Shown here piece after piece: positions 27,324 to 35,710 of a stretch of DNA of 64,000 bases. Numbering within the stretch: the stretch's first letter is position 1; the number at the start of each line of letters is the position of its first letter. The position numbers and the translations under genes are program-made. Origin of the DNA: Massilia sp. UMI-21 (GTDB lineage: Bacteria; Pseudomonadota; Gammaproteobacteria; Burkholderiales; Burkholderiaceae_D); the NCBI GenBank assembly GCA_015277795.1, contig CP063848.1, positions 3,596,001 to 3,660,000 on the forward strand, in the 5' to 3' direction. Under the pieces are notes generated by a model. The model searched no databases, was not told the DNA's origin, and worked only from the letters and a program-made list of their open reading frames with translations.

Positions 27324-28382
27324 ATGACCCAATTCACGCTGCCGCAACACTCCTTCCTGATCCTGCTGGCCCTGGTGACGCTGGCCTTCTTCGGCATCCT
27401 GCTGCCATTCTCGGGCGCCGTGTTCTGGGGCGTGGTGCTGGCGATCGTGTTCGCTCCCGTGCACCAGCGCCTGCTGGCGGCGTTCGGGCAGCGCGCCAAT
27501 AGCGCGGCCCTGGTCTCCCTGCTGCTGATCGTCCTGATGGTGATCCTGCCGGTGACCCTGATCGCCGCCGCGCTGGTCGACCAGGCGCTCGGCCTGTACG
27601 CCATGGTCAGCAGCGGCCAGCTCGACATCGCATCGATGCCGCGCCGCGTGGTGGCCGGCCTGCCGCGGTGGGCGGGCTCGCTGTTCGACCGCTACGAATC
27701 GACCATCATGGACACCCTGCAGGGCAAGCTCAGCGCCGGCATCGCCGAGGCCAGCCAACTGGCGGCGCGCTATGCGCTGAACGCCGGGCGCAACGCGCTC
27801 AGCTTCCTGATCAGCATGACCGTCATGCTCTACCTGCTGTTCTTCCTGTTCCGCGACGGCCGCACGATCGCGGCGCGCATCAAGCGCGCGGTGCCGCTCG
27901 ACGCGCACTACAAGAAGCCCCTGTTCGACAAGTTCGTGACCGTGATCCGCGCCACGGTGAAAGGCAACGTGCTGGTGGCGATCGCCCAGGGCACGCTGGG
28001 CGGGCTGATTTTCTGGTTCCTGGACGTCCCGGGCCCGGTGCTGTGGGGCGTGGTGATGAGCTTCCTGTCGCTGCTGCCGGCCGTCGGCGCCGCCATCATC
28101 TGGGGGCCGGTGGCGGTCTACTTCCTGTTCACCGGCGCGCTCTGGCAGGGCGTGGTGCTGGCGCTGTACGGCGTGCTGGTCATCGGCCTGGTCGACAACC
28201 TGCTGCGCCCGATCCTGGTGGGCAAGGACACCAAGCTGCCGGACTACCTGGTGCTGCTGTCCACGATCGGCGGCATGGCCCTGTTCGGCCTGAACGGCTT
28301 CGTGATCGGGCCGGTGATCGCCGCGCTGTTCATCGCGGCCTGGAGCCTGTTTACGCAGGCGGACGAATTTCACGGGGAGTGA
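27324..28382 (+). CDS. AI-2E family transporter (PerM/YdiK-like permease)
   Basis: A 352-residue inner-membrane protein with the hydrophobicity pattern of the AI-2E/PerM family: two N-terminal helices (LILLALVTLAFFGILLPF and VFWGVVLAIVFAPVHQRLL), a long cytoplasmic loop, and a C-terminal block of five helices ending in the family signature LVDNLLRPILVG and ALFIAAWSLF. Members export autoinducer-2 in some bacteria or work as cation antiporters in others, so the substrate is open. It faces away from the TonB receptor and precedes the solitary helicase-nuclease gene by about 240 bp. Confidence 0.88.
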   Translation: MTQFTLPQHSFLILLALVTLAFFGILLPFSGAVFWGVVLAIVFAPVHQRLLAAFGQRANSAALVSLLLIVLMVILPVTLIAAALVDQALGLYAMVSSGQLDIASMPRRVVAGLPRWAGSLFDRYESTIMDTLQGKLSAGIAEASQLAARYALNAGRNALSFLISMTVMLYLLFFLFRDGRTIAARIKRAVPLDAHYKKPLFDKFVTVIRATVKGNVLVAIAQGTLGGLIFWFLDVPGPVLWGVVMSFLSLLPAVGAAIIWGPVAVYFLFTGALWQGVVLALYGVLVIGLVDNLLRPILVGKDTKLPDYLVLLSTIGGMALFGLNGFVIGPVIAALFIAAWSLFTQADEFHGE

Positions 28383-28508
28383 TGCGGTGGCCCTGGGCGC
28401 CGCGGGTTTGGTCGCGGGACGCGGCTGAGCACCGTCGTCCTGCGACAATGCACAATTGCGGGACCGCGAAAAGATCGAGAAGGGTTTAATATACCGCGAC
28501 TGTGCGGA

Positions 28509-28532
28509 AATCAATGCTACCGAGCATTGATT
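28509..28532 (+). promoter_or_regulatory. Perfect 10-bp inverted repeat upstream of the helicase-nuclease gene
   Basis: AATCAATGCT-ACCG-AGCATTGATT: perfect arms with a 4-nt centre, 91 bp before the ATG. There is no T-run after it, so it is a poor Rho-independent terminator for the permease; an operator or a leader hairpin is more likely. A TTTAATATA stretch just upstream (28486-28494) could be a -10 region. The remaining gap 28383-28623 shows nothing else. Confidence 0.5.
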
Positions 28533-28623
28533 GCTGAGAATATGTCGTTTGCAGCGTGTCGTTCTCGGCGAACAAGGCTTCCGCAACGCTCAACCCCTAC
28601 CCGATCACCCGCTTGACACCAAC

Positions 28624-31600
28624 ATGCAATCCCCTGCCCAGCTCATGAGCGGGCTGCTCGACTATCTGGTCGAGCAAGCCAAAGACATCGATCCTGCAGC
28701 TTTTACACTGTCGAAGCTCACCGACTTCAAGAAGACCCGCGCCGACCTGGAGACGCTGCCCTGGGTCGACTTCAACGTCGACACCGATGGGGAACCCATT
28801 TGGCTGCGGGTGCATCGCCTGGAGGCGACCCGCGCACCGTCCCTGGCGCAGCCCGAGCTGGCGCCCTTCCTGGCGATCGGCGACGACCCGGCCGGCAGGC
28901 CGCCGGCATTGAAGGAGGCTTCGCTGGCGAGCGTCCGCAACGAGGACGCCGGCATGGTCGGCGACGAAGAGGCCGGGCAGCGCGATGAGCAGCGCCGGGC
29001 ACGGGTCGGACGCCTGCTGGACGTCTACACGCAGCAATGGAACGACTGGGCCATGCGCGAGCGACCGCGCCGCCAGGTGATCGCGCTCTACGCGGACCTG
29101 TTTGCATTGAAGACCCGCCTGGAATCCGAAGAGGCGGTGCGCCCGATCGAGCTGGTCTGGGGCATGGGTGTCTCGTCGTGGCGCGTTGCCGGCGCCGATC
29201 AGTCCGGGTCGGCGGCGTGCGCCGACTTCCATTACCCCTTGCTCACCCAGGCTGTCGAGCTCGACATCGACAACACCAGCCACGCAATCAGCCTGCGTCC
29301 GCGCCAGAAGGCGCCGCGCCTGGAATTCGACGCCTTCGCCGCCTGCGCCGTCCCCGGCATCGGCGATGTCGAGCGCGCCGCGCGTTCCCTGTTGCGCGAA
29401 CGTCCGGACATTGCCGTCTCGCCCTTCGACCCGACCACGGTCGAACCGATCCTGGGCCTGGTTGCCGGCAATCTCGCCGCATCGGCACGCTATGACCGTG
29501 AAGCCGGGACAGCGCCGGCGCCCGGCGACGCGCTGGTGGTGACGAACCAGTGGGTCGTGTTCGCCCGTCCGCGCGCCAGCCATTTCCTGATCGACGACAT
29601 CGCGCGCCTGAAGGAGCGCGTCAGCGCCGGCGACCCCATTCCCGCCGGCCCGCTCGGCATCGTCACGCCGCCCGGCGAGGCCGTGATCGAGCACGCGCCG
29701 ATTGCCTTCCGTGGACTGTCTGGCCGTGCGAGCACGAGGGGCGAAGCGCGCGAGCTGTATTTTCCGCTGCCCTACAACCGCGAACAGGAGACGATCGTCC
29801 AGCAGCTCGGGCGCGCCGCGGGCGTGGCCGTCCAGGGCCCGCCCGGCACCGGCAAGACTCATACGATCGCCAACATCATCAGTCACTACCTGGCGCTGGG
29901 AAAGCGGATCCTGGTGACCTCGAAGGGCGAGCCGGCCCTCAAGGTCTTGCAAGAGAAGATCCCCGCATCGATCCGGCCCTTGAGCGTCGCACTGCTGTCC
30001 GGCGACAAGGAAGGCATGCGCCAGTTCCAGGCGTCGATCGAGGCAATCATCCACACCCTGACCCACCTGAATCCGCAGATGGAAGAGGAAGCCATCGCGA
30101 CATGCCGCGCTGCGCTCGACCGCGCGCACGAAGAGATGGCGCGGATCGACACGCGGATCGACGACATCGCCCGCGCCCATCTGACCGAGCTCGACGTCGA
30201 CGGCGTTCCGATGCGGGCCCAGAAGATGGCCGAGCTGGTGATCCACGGCCAGGCACTGTACGGCTGGTTCGACGACGGCTTGTCGCTGGCCGCGGAGCAC
30301 GCGCCGCCATTCGGCGACGAGGCCGGCATGCGCTTGCGCGACGCGCGGCGCCGGCTCGGGCCCGACCTCGCGTACTGTCATGCCAGCATCCCGGCGTCGG
30401 GCGCCCTGCCCCAGCCCACCGAGCTCGGACGCCTGCATGAGGTGCTGCAAACGGTGCGCGACATCGAGCGCGACGAGGCAAGCGGTGTGCTGCCGCCCTT
30501 GCGTGCCGCCACGCCCGAGGTGCTCGGCCATGCCCGCCGGCTGCTTGCGGCGCTGGACGCGGCCAGCGCCCTGGTGCGCGAACTCGAGGAGTGCGGGCAT
30601 GCGTGGGTATTTCCCCTGCGCGAGAAATGCCGGCGCGCCGACTTCGCCACGGAACGCGCCTCGCTCGAAGCACTGTTCTCGGAAATGGATGCGCTGCTGC
30701 AGGCCCGGGCCGAGTTCATGCAAAGGCCGGTGACGGCGCCGCGCGAAGCACTGGAGCAAGCGAAAGCGCTGGAAGCCATCGCGCGCGGCGCGCAGTCCGG
30801 CAAACCCTTCGGCTTGCTGGCCTTTGGCGTGGGCGACGTCAAGCCGCACATCGGCGCCATCCGCGTCGCCGGCCTGGCGCCCGCTTCCAGCGCGGACTGG
30901 GCACACGTGCAGCGCTTCGCGGCCCTGCACACGCGCCTGCTGTCCTTCGTGGTGCGCTGGAATGCGTTTGCCGAACTGCTCTCGCTTCCCCCCTTGCAGC
31001 CGGACGTCGGGCAACTGCGCACGACCGAACAGATCGCCCTGGCCGCACGCCGGGCCCATACCCTGGCGACGACGCACGATCGCATGCTGCCGGGCCTGGC
31101 CGAACCGGTGTTCGCCAGGGTGCCCGACAAGGACCTGCTGGGGCGGCACGCCGACCTGGCGCGGGTCCGCGAACACCTGCGCCGCCACCTGACGCGGGCG
31201 GAACTGGCGGAGGCGACGACGAGCCTGTCCACCTTGCGTGAGCAGCTGGCCGGCACGAGCGGCCCTGTTTCGGACCAGCTGCGCCGCCTGGTCGACGCTG
31301 TGCTGGGCAGTGCAGACCTGCCCGCCGAAAGCATCGTGTCCGACTACGCCGCGATCGTTGCCGAGATCCGCCGCGTCGAGTCGCTGTCATCGGTCTTCGC
31401 CACCGTACGCCAGCTGGCCGGCGACATCGAGCGTCATGGGGCGCCGCGCCTGGCCGCGCGCGTGCTGTCGGTGCCGGTCGACGCCGTCGGTGACGACGCG
31501 AGCTTCCCGGTGCACTGGCGCGATGCCTGGACCTGGGCACGCCTCAAGACCCACCTCGACGCCATCGATGGCCGCGACGAAATGCGCAGTCTCGCGGCAC

Positions 31601-33201
31601 GCCGGCGCGATCTCGAGAAGGGCCTGGCGCGCCTGTACGAAACCCTGGTCTCGAAATCGGCCTGGCTCGCTACACGGCGCAACGCCGGCCAGAACGTGCT
31701 GACGGCGCTCGAAACCTATCGCATCGCCATGCGCAAGATCGGCAAGGGCACCGGCGTCAACGCGGCCCGCTACCGCCGCGACGCCCAGCAGGCGATGGTC
31801 GACGCGCAGGCGGCCGTCCCCTGCTGGATCATGAGCCATGCCCGTGTGTCGGAATCCTTGCCGGCCACGCTGGGCGCCTTCGACCTGGTAATCGTCGACG
31901 AGGCAAGCCAGTCCGACCTGTGGGCCCTTCCCGCCGTCCTGCGCGGCAAACAGATTCTCGTCGTCGGCGACGACAAGCAGGTCTCGCCGGAAGCCGGCTT
32001 CGTTTCGGCGGCCAAGATCGTCGACCTGCGCCGGCGCTTCCTGGCCGGCCAGCCATTCGAAGCGGTACTCACTGCCGACATGTCGCTGTACGACATCGCC
32101 TCCTCGGTGTTTGCCGCGTCACGGGTCATGCTGCGCGAGCATTTCCGCTGTGTGCAGCCGATCATCGCCTACAGCAACCGGGTGTTCTACAAGGACTTCA
32201 TCCAGCCGCTGCGCATCCCCAAGGCCTCCGAGCGGCTCGACCCGCCGCTCGTCGACGTCTTCGTCGCCAACGGTTACCGCAACGCCAAGTCCCAGAACCC
32301 GCCGGAAGCCGAGTTCATCGCAGCCGAGATCGAAGCGATCATCCGGGACCCGGCGATGCGCCATCGCACGCTCGGCGTGGTATCGCTGCTCGGCCCGGAG
32401 CAGGCGCAATGGATCGACCGGCTGGTGCGTTCGCGTTGCGACGCGGCGGAGCTCGCGCGCCGCAACTTCGCGTGTGGCGACGCGCGTATCTTCCAGGGCA
32501 GCGAACGCGATATCGTGTTCCTGAGCATGGTGGCCGACAGCGCGAATCACCATGCGCTGTCCGGCCTGCAGTATGACCAGCGCTTCAACGTCGCCGCATC
32601 CCGTGCGCGCGACCGCATGATCCTGGTGCGCTCGGTCCGGCTGGAAGAACTGTCCACCCTCGACCTGCGGCGCACGCTGGTCGAACATTTCGCCAGGCCG
32701 GTGGAGAGCAATGACGAGGCCAGCAGCCTGATCGCCCTGTGCGAGTCCGGTTTCGAACGCGACGTCTACACCGAACTGTTCCAGCGTGGCTACCGTGTCA
32801 TTCCGCAGGTGCCGGCGGCGGGCTACCGCATCGACATGGTGGTCGAGGGCGCGGACGACCGGCGCCTGGCGATCGAGCTCGATGGTGACGCGTTCCACGG
32901 ACCGGACAGGTGGGCAGCCGACATGGGCCGCCAGCGCGTGCTGGAACGCGCCGGATGGATTTTCTGGCGTTGTTTCGCTTCGACCTGGTCGCTGCAGCGC
33001 GAAACCGTCCTTGCCGAATTGCTCGCGCAACTAGGGAAAATGGGAATCGAGCCGCTCGGTGCACTCGAGCGCATCCCGTCGCTGGTCGAGTACCGCGAGT
33101 GGGGACGAGAAGCCGATGCAGGAAGCGATGACGCTGCGAGCAACATGCTCGACGCGCTCGTTGCCGGAAACGTGAACGATACGACAATGGCAGTCCGTTA
33201 G
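28624..33201 (+). CDS. SF1 (UPF1/DNA2-like) helicase with C-terminal Vsr/DUF559-like nuclease; candidate defence protein
   Basis: A 1525-residue protein. Residues 1-390 are a family-specific N-terminal region with no motif I recognise. The helicase core follows: Walker A GPPGTGKTHT (about 405), a long mostly helical insertion of roughly 650 residues, Walker B LVIVDEASQSD (about 1090), motif III GDDKQVSP (1115), LREHFRC, FQGSERDIVFLSMV and motif VI NVAASRARDRM (about 1322). The C-terminus (about 1380-1470) has the layout of Vsr/DUF559 PD-(D/E)xK nucleases: YRIDMVVEG, AIELDGDAFHG, then W-x-D-x-x-RQ and a GWIFWR strand. Helicase-Vsr proteins are known as single-gene anti-phage systems and this one stands alone beside a tRNA array. 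The ATG at 28624 is preferred to an upstream TTG. The defence role is inferred. Confidence 0.85.
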   Translation: MQSPAQLMSGLLDYLVEQAKDIDPAAFTLSKLTDFKKTRADLETLPWVDFNVDTDGEPIWLRVHRLEATRAPSLAQPELAPFLAIGDDPAGRPPALKEASLASVRNEDAGMVGDEEAGQRDEQRRARVGRLLDVYTQQWNDWAMRERPRRQVIALYADLFALKTRLESEEAVRPIELVWGMGVSSWRVAGADQSGSAACADFHYPLLTQAVELDIDNTSHAISLRPRQKAPRLEFDAFAACAVPGIGDVERAARSLLRERPDIAVSPFDPTTVEPILGLVAGNLAASARYDREAGTAPAPGDALVVTNQWVVFARPRASHFLIDDIARLKERVSAGDPIPAGPLGIVTPPGEAVIEHAPIAFRGLSGRASTRGEARELYFPLPYNREQETIVQQLGRAAGVAVQGPPGTGKTHTIANIISHYLALGKRILVTSKGEPALKVLQEKIPASIRPLSVALLSGDKEGMRQFQASIEAIIHTLTHLNPQMEEEAIATCRAALDRAHEEMARIDTRIDDIARAHLTELDVDGVPMRAQKMAELVIHGQALYGWFDDGLSLAAEHAPPFGDEAGMRLRDARRRLGPDLAYCHASIPASGALPQPTELGRLHEVLQTVRDIERDEASGVLPPLRAATPEVLGHARRLLAALDAASALVRELEECGHAWVFPLREKCRRADFATERASLEALFSEMDALLQARAEFMQRPVTAPREALEQAKALEAIARGAQSGKPFGLLAFGVGDVKPHIGAIRVAGLAPASSADWAHVQRFAALHTRLLSFVVRWNAFAELLSLPPLQPDVGQLRTTEQIALAARRAHTLATTHDRMLPGLAEPVFARVPDKDLLGRHADLARVREHLRRHLTRAELAEATTSLSTLREQLAGTSGPVSDQLRRLVDAVLGSADLPAESIVSDYAAIVAEIRRVESLSSVFATVRQLAGDIERHGAPRLAARVLSVPVDAVGDDASFPVHWRDAWTWARLKTHLDAIDGRDEMRSLAARRRDLEKGLARLYETLVSKSAWLATRRNAGQNVLTALETYRIAMRKIGKGTGVNAARYRRDAQQAMVDAQAAVPCWIMSHARVSESLPATLGAFDLVIVDEASQSDLWALPAVLRGKQILVVGDDKQVSPEAGFVSAAKIVDLRRRFLAGQPFEAVLTADMSLYDIASSVFAASRVMLREHFRCVQPIIAYSNRVFYKDFIQPLRIPKASERLDPPLVDVFVANGYRNAKSQNPPEAEFIAAEIEAIIRDPAMRHRTLGVVSLLGPEQAQWIDRLVRSRCDAAELARRNFACGDARIFQGSERDIVFLSMVADSANHHALSGLQYDQRFNVAASRARDRMILVRSVRLEELSTLDLRRTLVEHFARPVESNDEASSLIALCESGFERDVYTELFQRGYRVIPQVPAAGYRIDMVVEGADDRRLAIELDGDAFHGPDRWAADMGRQRVLERAGWIFWRCFASTWSLQRETVLAELLAQLGKMGIEPLGALERIPSLVEYREWGREADAGSDDAASNMLDALVAGNVNDTTMAVR

Positions 33202-33343
33202 CCGGCCGCCGACACGCGTGCAGGACAAGAGGACGGCCTGCACGGCCCTCCTCCTGATCCACGCGGCTGACGGAGCGAGGGGGCGGAGATGGGATGGGCG
33301 CCAGTCATGCTTACGCTATTTCACCGGGTGCTGCAGCGGCCGC

Positions 33344-33375
33344 ACAAAAGCAAACGGGCCCCGAAAGGGACCCGT
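33344..33375 (-). terminator. Rho-independent terminator of the tRNA transcript
   Basis: On the minus strand a stem ACGGGTCCC/GGGGCCCGT with a short loop is followed by TTTGCTTTTG, starting 12 bp after the tRNA-Cys 3' end. The rest of 33202-33386 holds nothing recognisable. Confidence 0.8.
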
Positions 33376-33386
33376 CTGAAACGTTC

Positions 33387-33460
33387 TGGAGGCGAGGACG
33401 GGAGTCGAACCCGTCTAGACGGCTTTGCAGGCCGCTGCATAACCGCTTTGCTACCTCGCC
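33387..33460 (-). tRNA. tRNA-Cys (GCA), CCA encoded
   Basis: 74 nt including the encoded CCA. The acceptor stem GGCGAGG/CCTCGCC pairs perfectly, the anticodon loop CTGCAAA gives GCA, and the T arm contains GGTTCGACTCC. It is the last gene of the tRNA array, as cysT is after glyW in E. coli. Confidence 0.97.
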
Positions 33461-33534
33461 AGATTTCATCTTAGCTGAGCTGAGCCGGCCGGTTATGTGC
33501 CGTATCAACCGAGAAGGAATATCTTCTCTGAATT

Positions 33535-33610
33535 TGGAGCGGGAGAAGAGTCTCGAACTCTCGACCTCAACCTTGGCAAGGTTGCGCTCTACCAACTGAG
33601 CTACTCCCGC
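33535..33610 (-). tRNA. tRNA-Gly (GCC), copy 1
   Basis: 76 nt with encoded CCA. Acceptor stem GCGGGAG/CTCCCGC, D loop AGCTCAGTTGGTAGAGC, anticodon GCC in CTTGCCAAG, T loop GTTCGAGAC. Identical to the three other copies. Confidence 0.97.
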
Positions 33611-33638
33611 ATTGGAGTACTACTTGTCGTAAAACCTT

Positions 33639-33714
33639 TGGAGCGGGAGAAGAGTCTCGAACTCTCGACCTCAACCTTGGCAAGGTTGCGCTCTACCAAC
33701 TGAGCTACTCCCGC
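33639..33714 (-). tRNA. tRNA-Gly (GCC), copy 2
   Basis: Identical 76-nt sequence to copy 1, offset by 104 bp. The 8 bp beyond the 5' ends of copies 1 and 2 (attggagt on the plus strand) are also shared, which suggests a recent local duplication. Confidence 0.97.
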
Positions 33715-33722
33715 ATTGGAGT

Positions 33723-33770
33723 CTTACTACTGCTAAGCCTTACTACTGCTGAGCCTTACTACTGCTTATT
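33723..33770. repeat. 16-bp tandem repeat between tRNA-Gly copies
   Basis: Three head-to-tail units of CTTACTACTGCTRAGC (the third ends differently) fill the spacer between tRNA-Gly copies 2 and 3. It does not look like part of a tRNA. Confidence 0.75.
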
Positions 33771-33793
33771 GCACCAGTTCGATAAAGCCAAAC

Positions 33794-33869
33794 TGGAGCG
33801 GGAGAAGAGTCTCGAACTCTCGACCTCAACCTTGGCAAGGTTGCGCTCTACCAACTGAGCTACTCCCGC
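33794..33869 (-). tRNA. tRNA-Gly (GCC), copy 3
   Basis: Identical 76-nt sequence to copy 1, including anticodon GCC and encoded CCA; spacer to copy 2 is 79 bp. Confidence 0.97.
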
Positions 33870-33950
33870 GTACAGAACAACGATTATCGCAGAACTTTGA
33901 CAGTTTTTCAAGATTTCTCGAATCGTACAGCGCTTCGTTCTTCTTGAAAC

Positions 33951-34026
33951 TGGAGCGGGAGAAGAGTCTCGAACTCTCGACCTCAACCTTGGCAAGGTTG
34001 CGCTCTACCAACTGAGCTACTCCCGC
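33951..34026 (-). tRNA. tRNA-Gly (GCC), copy 4, promoter-proximal
   Basis: Identical 76-nt sequence, first in the transcript and about 35 nt after the predicted transcription start. Confidence 0.97.
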
Positions 34027-34068
34027 TTTGTCTTTCATTCTGCTGCGTTGTTGTCGCAACAGGCAGGC

Positions 34069-34096
34069 ATTATAGAGATTCTATTCCGTACGTCAA
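34069..34096 (-). promoter_or_regulatory. Sigma-70 promoter of the tRNA array with GC-rich discriminator
   Basis: TTGACG (34091-34096), 16-bp spacer, perfect TATAAT (34069-34074), then GCCTGCC as discriminator. The GC-rich discriminator is characteristic of stringently controlled stable-RNA promoters. It lies between pgsA and the first tRNA, so the array need not depend on pgsA read-through. Confidence 0.8.
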
Positions 34097-34127
34097 GGAT
34101 GACACTGAACATTTATTGCAAGCCTGA

Positions 34128-34706
34128 TTAGAGCGTCCCGGCTGTCTCCTTGATCAGCGGCCAGGCGCGGCGCAGGTAGTAGAACATCGACCAGACCGTC
34201 AGCACGCCGGCGAGCCACAGGAAGTACTCGCCCCAGTAGTGCGTGTCGATGCCGGCGATCCGGTCGTGGAACAGCAGCATCGGGATCGCCGTCATCTGGG
34301 CCGCGGTCTTGATCTTGCCGAGCGAGCTGACCGCGACCGACTTGGTGGCGCCGATCTGGGCCATCCATTCGCGCAGCGCCGAGATGGTGATCTCGCGCCC
34401 GATGATGATGAAGGCGATGATGGCGTTCACGCGGTCCAGCTGCACCAGCACCAGCAGCGCGCCGGCCACCATCAGCTTGTCGGCGACCGGGTCGAGGAAG
34501 GCGCCGAAGGCCGAGGTCTGGTTCCAACGGCGCGCCAGGAAGCCGTCGAACCAGTCGGTAATCGCGGCGACGATGAATACCAGGGTCGCCGCCAGGTTGC
34601 GGTCGGCCAGCGGAAGCCAGGGGGTGGGAAGATAGAAGACGCCAACAACCAGGGGAATCAGCGCTACGCGTAGCCAGGTCAGGAGAATCGGGATGTTAAA
34701 GGGCAT
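34128..34706 (-). CDS. pgsA: CDP-diacylglycerol-glycerol-3-phosphate 3-phosphatidyltransferase
   Basis: Makes phosphatidylglycerol phosphate, the first committed step to phosphatidylglycerol and cardiolipin, at the inner membrane. 192 residues with about five membrane segments and the full CDP-alcohol phosphotransferase motif D-x2-D-G-x2-A-R-x8-G-x3-D-x3-D: DWFDGFLARR (Asp51, Asp54) and GAFLDPVADK (Asp72, Asp76). The order uvrC-pgsA-tRNA-Gly-tRNA-Cys matches E. coli (uvrC-pgsA-glyW-cysT), here with a PEP-CTERM gene inserted between uvrC and pgsA. Confidence 0.96.
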   Translation of the reverse strand: MPFNIPILLTWLRVALIPLVVGVFYLPTPWLPLADRNLAATLVFIVAAITDWFDGFLARRWNQTSAFGAFLDPVADKLMVAGALLVLVQLDRVNAIIAFIIIGREITISALREWMAQIGATKSVAVSSLGKIKTAAQMTAIPMLLFHDRIAGIDTHYWGEYFLWLAGVLTVWSMFYYLRRAWPLIKETAGTL

Positions 34707-34811
34707 GGAGAAAGCACTGATTACGGGAATGAAAGTTTCGCCGACAGTCTACATGGGTATTGCAAATTGGACTAGGTGACTCGTCTGTATGCGGAGGCCT
34801 TCTCCTTCGCT

Positions 34812-34841
34812 AAAAAGAAACAGGCTGCCGAAGCAGCCTGT
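34812..34841 (-). terminator. Rho-independent terminator after the PEP-CTERM gene
   Basis: Perfect 9-bp stem ACAGGCTGC/GCAGCCTGT closed by a TTCG tetraloop on the minus strand, followed by TTTCTTTTTA. It starts about 22 bp after the PEP-CTERM stop and isolates that gene from pgsA. Confidence 0.88.
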
Positions 34842-34863
34842 CTCAGGGAGTGGCGTGCAAAGT

Positions 34864-35526
34864 TCAGCGCTGGCGGCGGCGCGCGATACCGGCCGCGACC
34901 AGGCCCAGGCCGGCGAGCGCCAGCGAGCCAGGCTCGGGCACGTCGTTCGCCGGCGCCTCTTCTGCAGTCAGGAGCGTGACGCGCGCGACGGCATTCTTGG
35001 TGCCGTTCGCGGTGAATACCAGGTCGGTCAGATCGATCTTGAACGAGCCACCGATGCCGAAGTTGATCGGGCTCAGCGTCGCCCAGTCGATGGTCAGGTC
35101 GGTCTGATTGGCGCCGTTGTTCGGATCGTTGACCGCACCGAGGACGGCGGTACCGGTCGCGGTGACCATCTGCGCCCCCACGCCCGGCTGGGAGAAGGTG
35201 AATGTGGTGGTCACGCCGAGCTTGTCCATCTCGTTCGCGGTGATGCCACCGTTGCTGTTTGGCTCATTGAAATTGACGGTGCCGAAGGTGAACTCGAAAT
35301 AGTCGCCGGCATTCATCAGCGAGAAGGCTTGCGTCGCGTTGGTCACCTTGAATAGCGCGCCCAGCAGGGTCGGATTGTTGTTCTCACTGGCATCCTGGCC
35401 ATAGCCGGCGCCGGGCGTGATCACCGTGTCGGTGATCACGAACGGTGTTGCCATGGCAGCACTGGCGGCCATGGTGGTGATGGCGAAAGCAGCGGTGGTG
35501 AAACACTTGCGAAGCGTGACGTTCAT
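34864..35526 (-). CDS. PEP-CTERM sorting domain protein
   Basis: A 220-residue exported protein. Signal peptide MNVTLRKCFTTAAFAITTMAASAAMA, a beta-rich body with Asn/Thr-rich segments, and the C-terminal sorting signal VPEPGSLALAGLGLVAAGIARRR (PEP motif, hydrophobic helix, Arg cluster) recognised by an exosortase. The start is set by the signal peptide and an AGGGG ribosome site; 27 upstream codons of the frame are rejected. Such proteins are surface-displayed and often linked to exopolysaccharide or biofilm. The body resembles no domain I can name. It has its own terminator and sits in an otherwise conserved uvrC-pgsA gap. Confidence 0.9.
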   Translation of the reverse strand: MNVTLRKCFTTAAFAITTMAASAAMATPFVITDTVITPGAGYGQDASENNNPTLLGALFKVTNATQAFSLMNAGDYFEFTFGTVNFNEPNSNGGITANEMDKLGVTTTFTFSQPGVGAQMVTATGTAVLGAVNDPNNGANQTDLTIDWATLSPINFGIGGSFKIDLTDLVFTANGTKNAVARVTLLTAEEAPANDVPEPGSLALAGLGLVAAGIARRRQR

Positions 35527-35710
35527 TGCAGGACCCCTAATAGTTGTGGTGGAAGAGACACCCACTTCTATTGCATATTCCGTGCCAGCAATTAGAACAC
35601 TCGTCAATACAAGGACTTACATACAGTCATCTATTCGTGACGAATGGAAATGCCAAGATTTCCGACACTGGCAATGCCGGCGGGCATTATTGTCACCCGC
35701 CAAGATTGTG

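Noticed and set aside
27182..27628. N-terminal extension of the second TonB receptor
   Set aside because: It would overlap the divergent permease gene and precede the signal peptide; the start at MSLSLRS fits a secreted protein.
28383..33386. Genomic island with att repeats at the tRNA-Cys 3' end
   Set aside because: No integrase and no second copy of the tRNA 3' end were found flanking the helicase gene, so tRNA-targeted integration cannot be claimed.
33535..34026. Regular repeats of about 76 bp resembling a CRISPR array
   Set aside because: The repeats fold as tRNA-Gly with intact anticodon and CCA; spacers are unequal and no cas genes are present.
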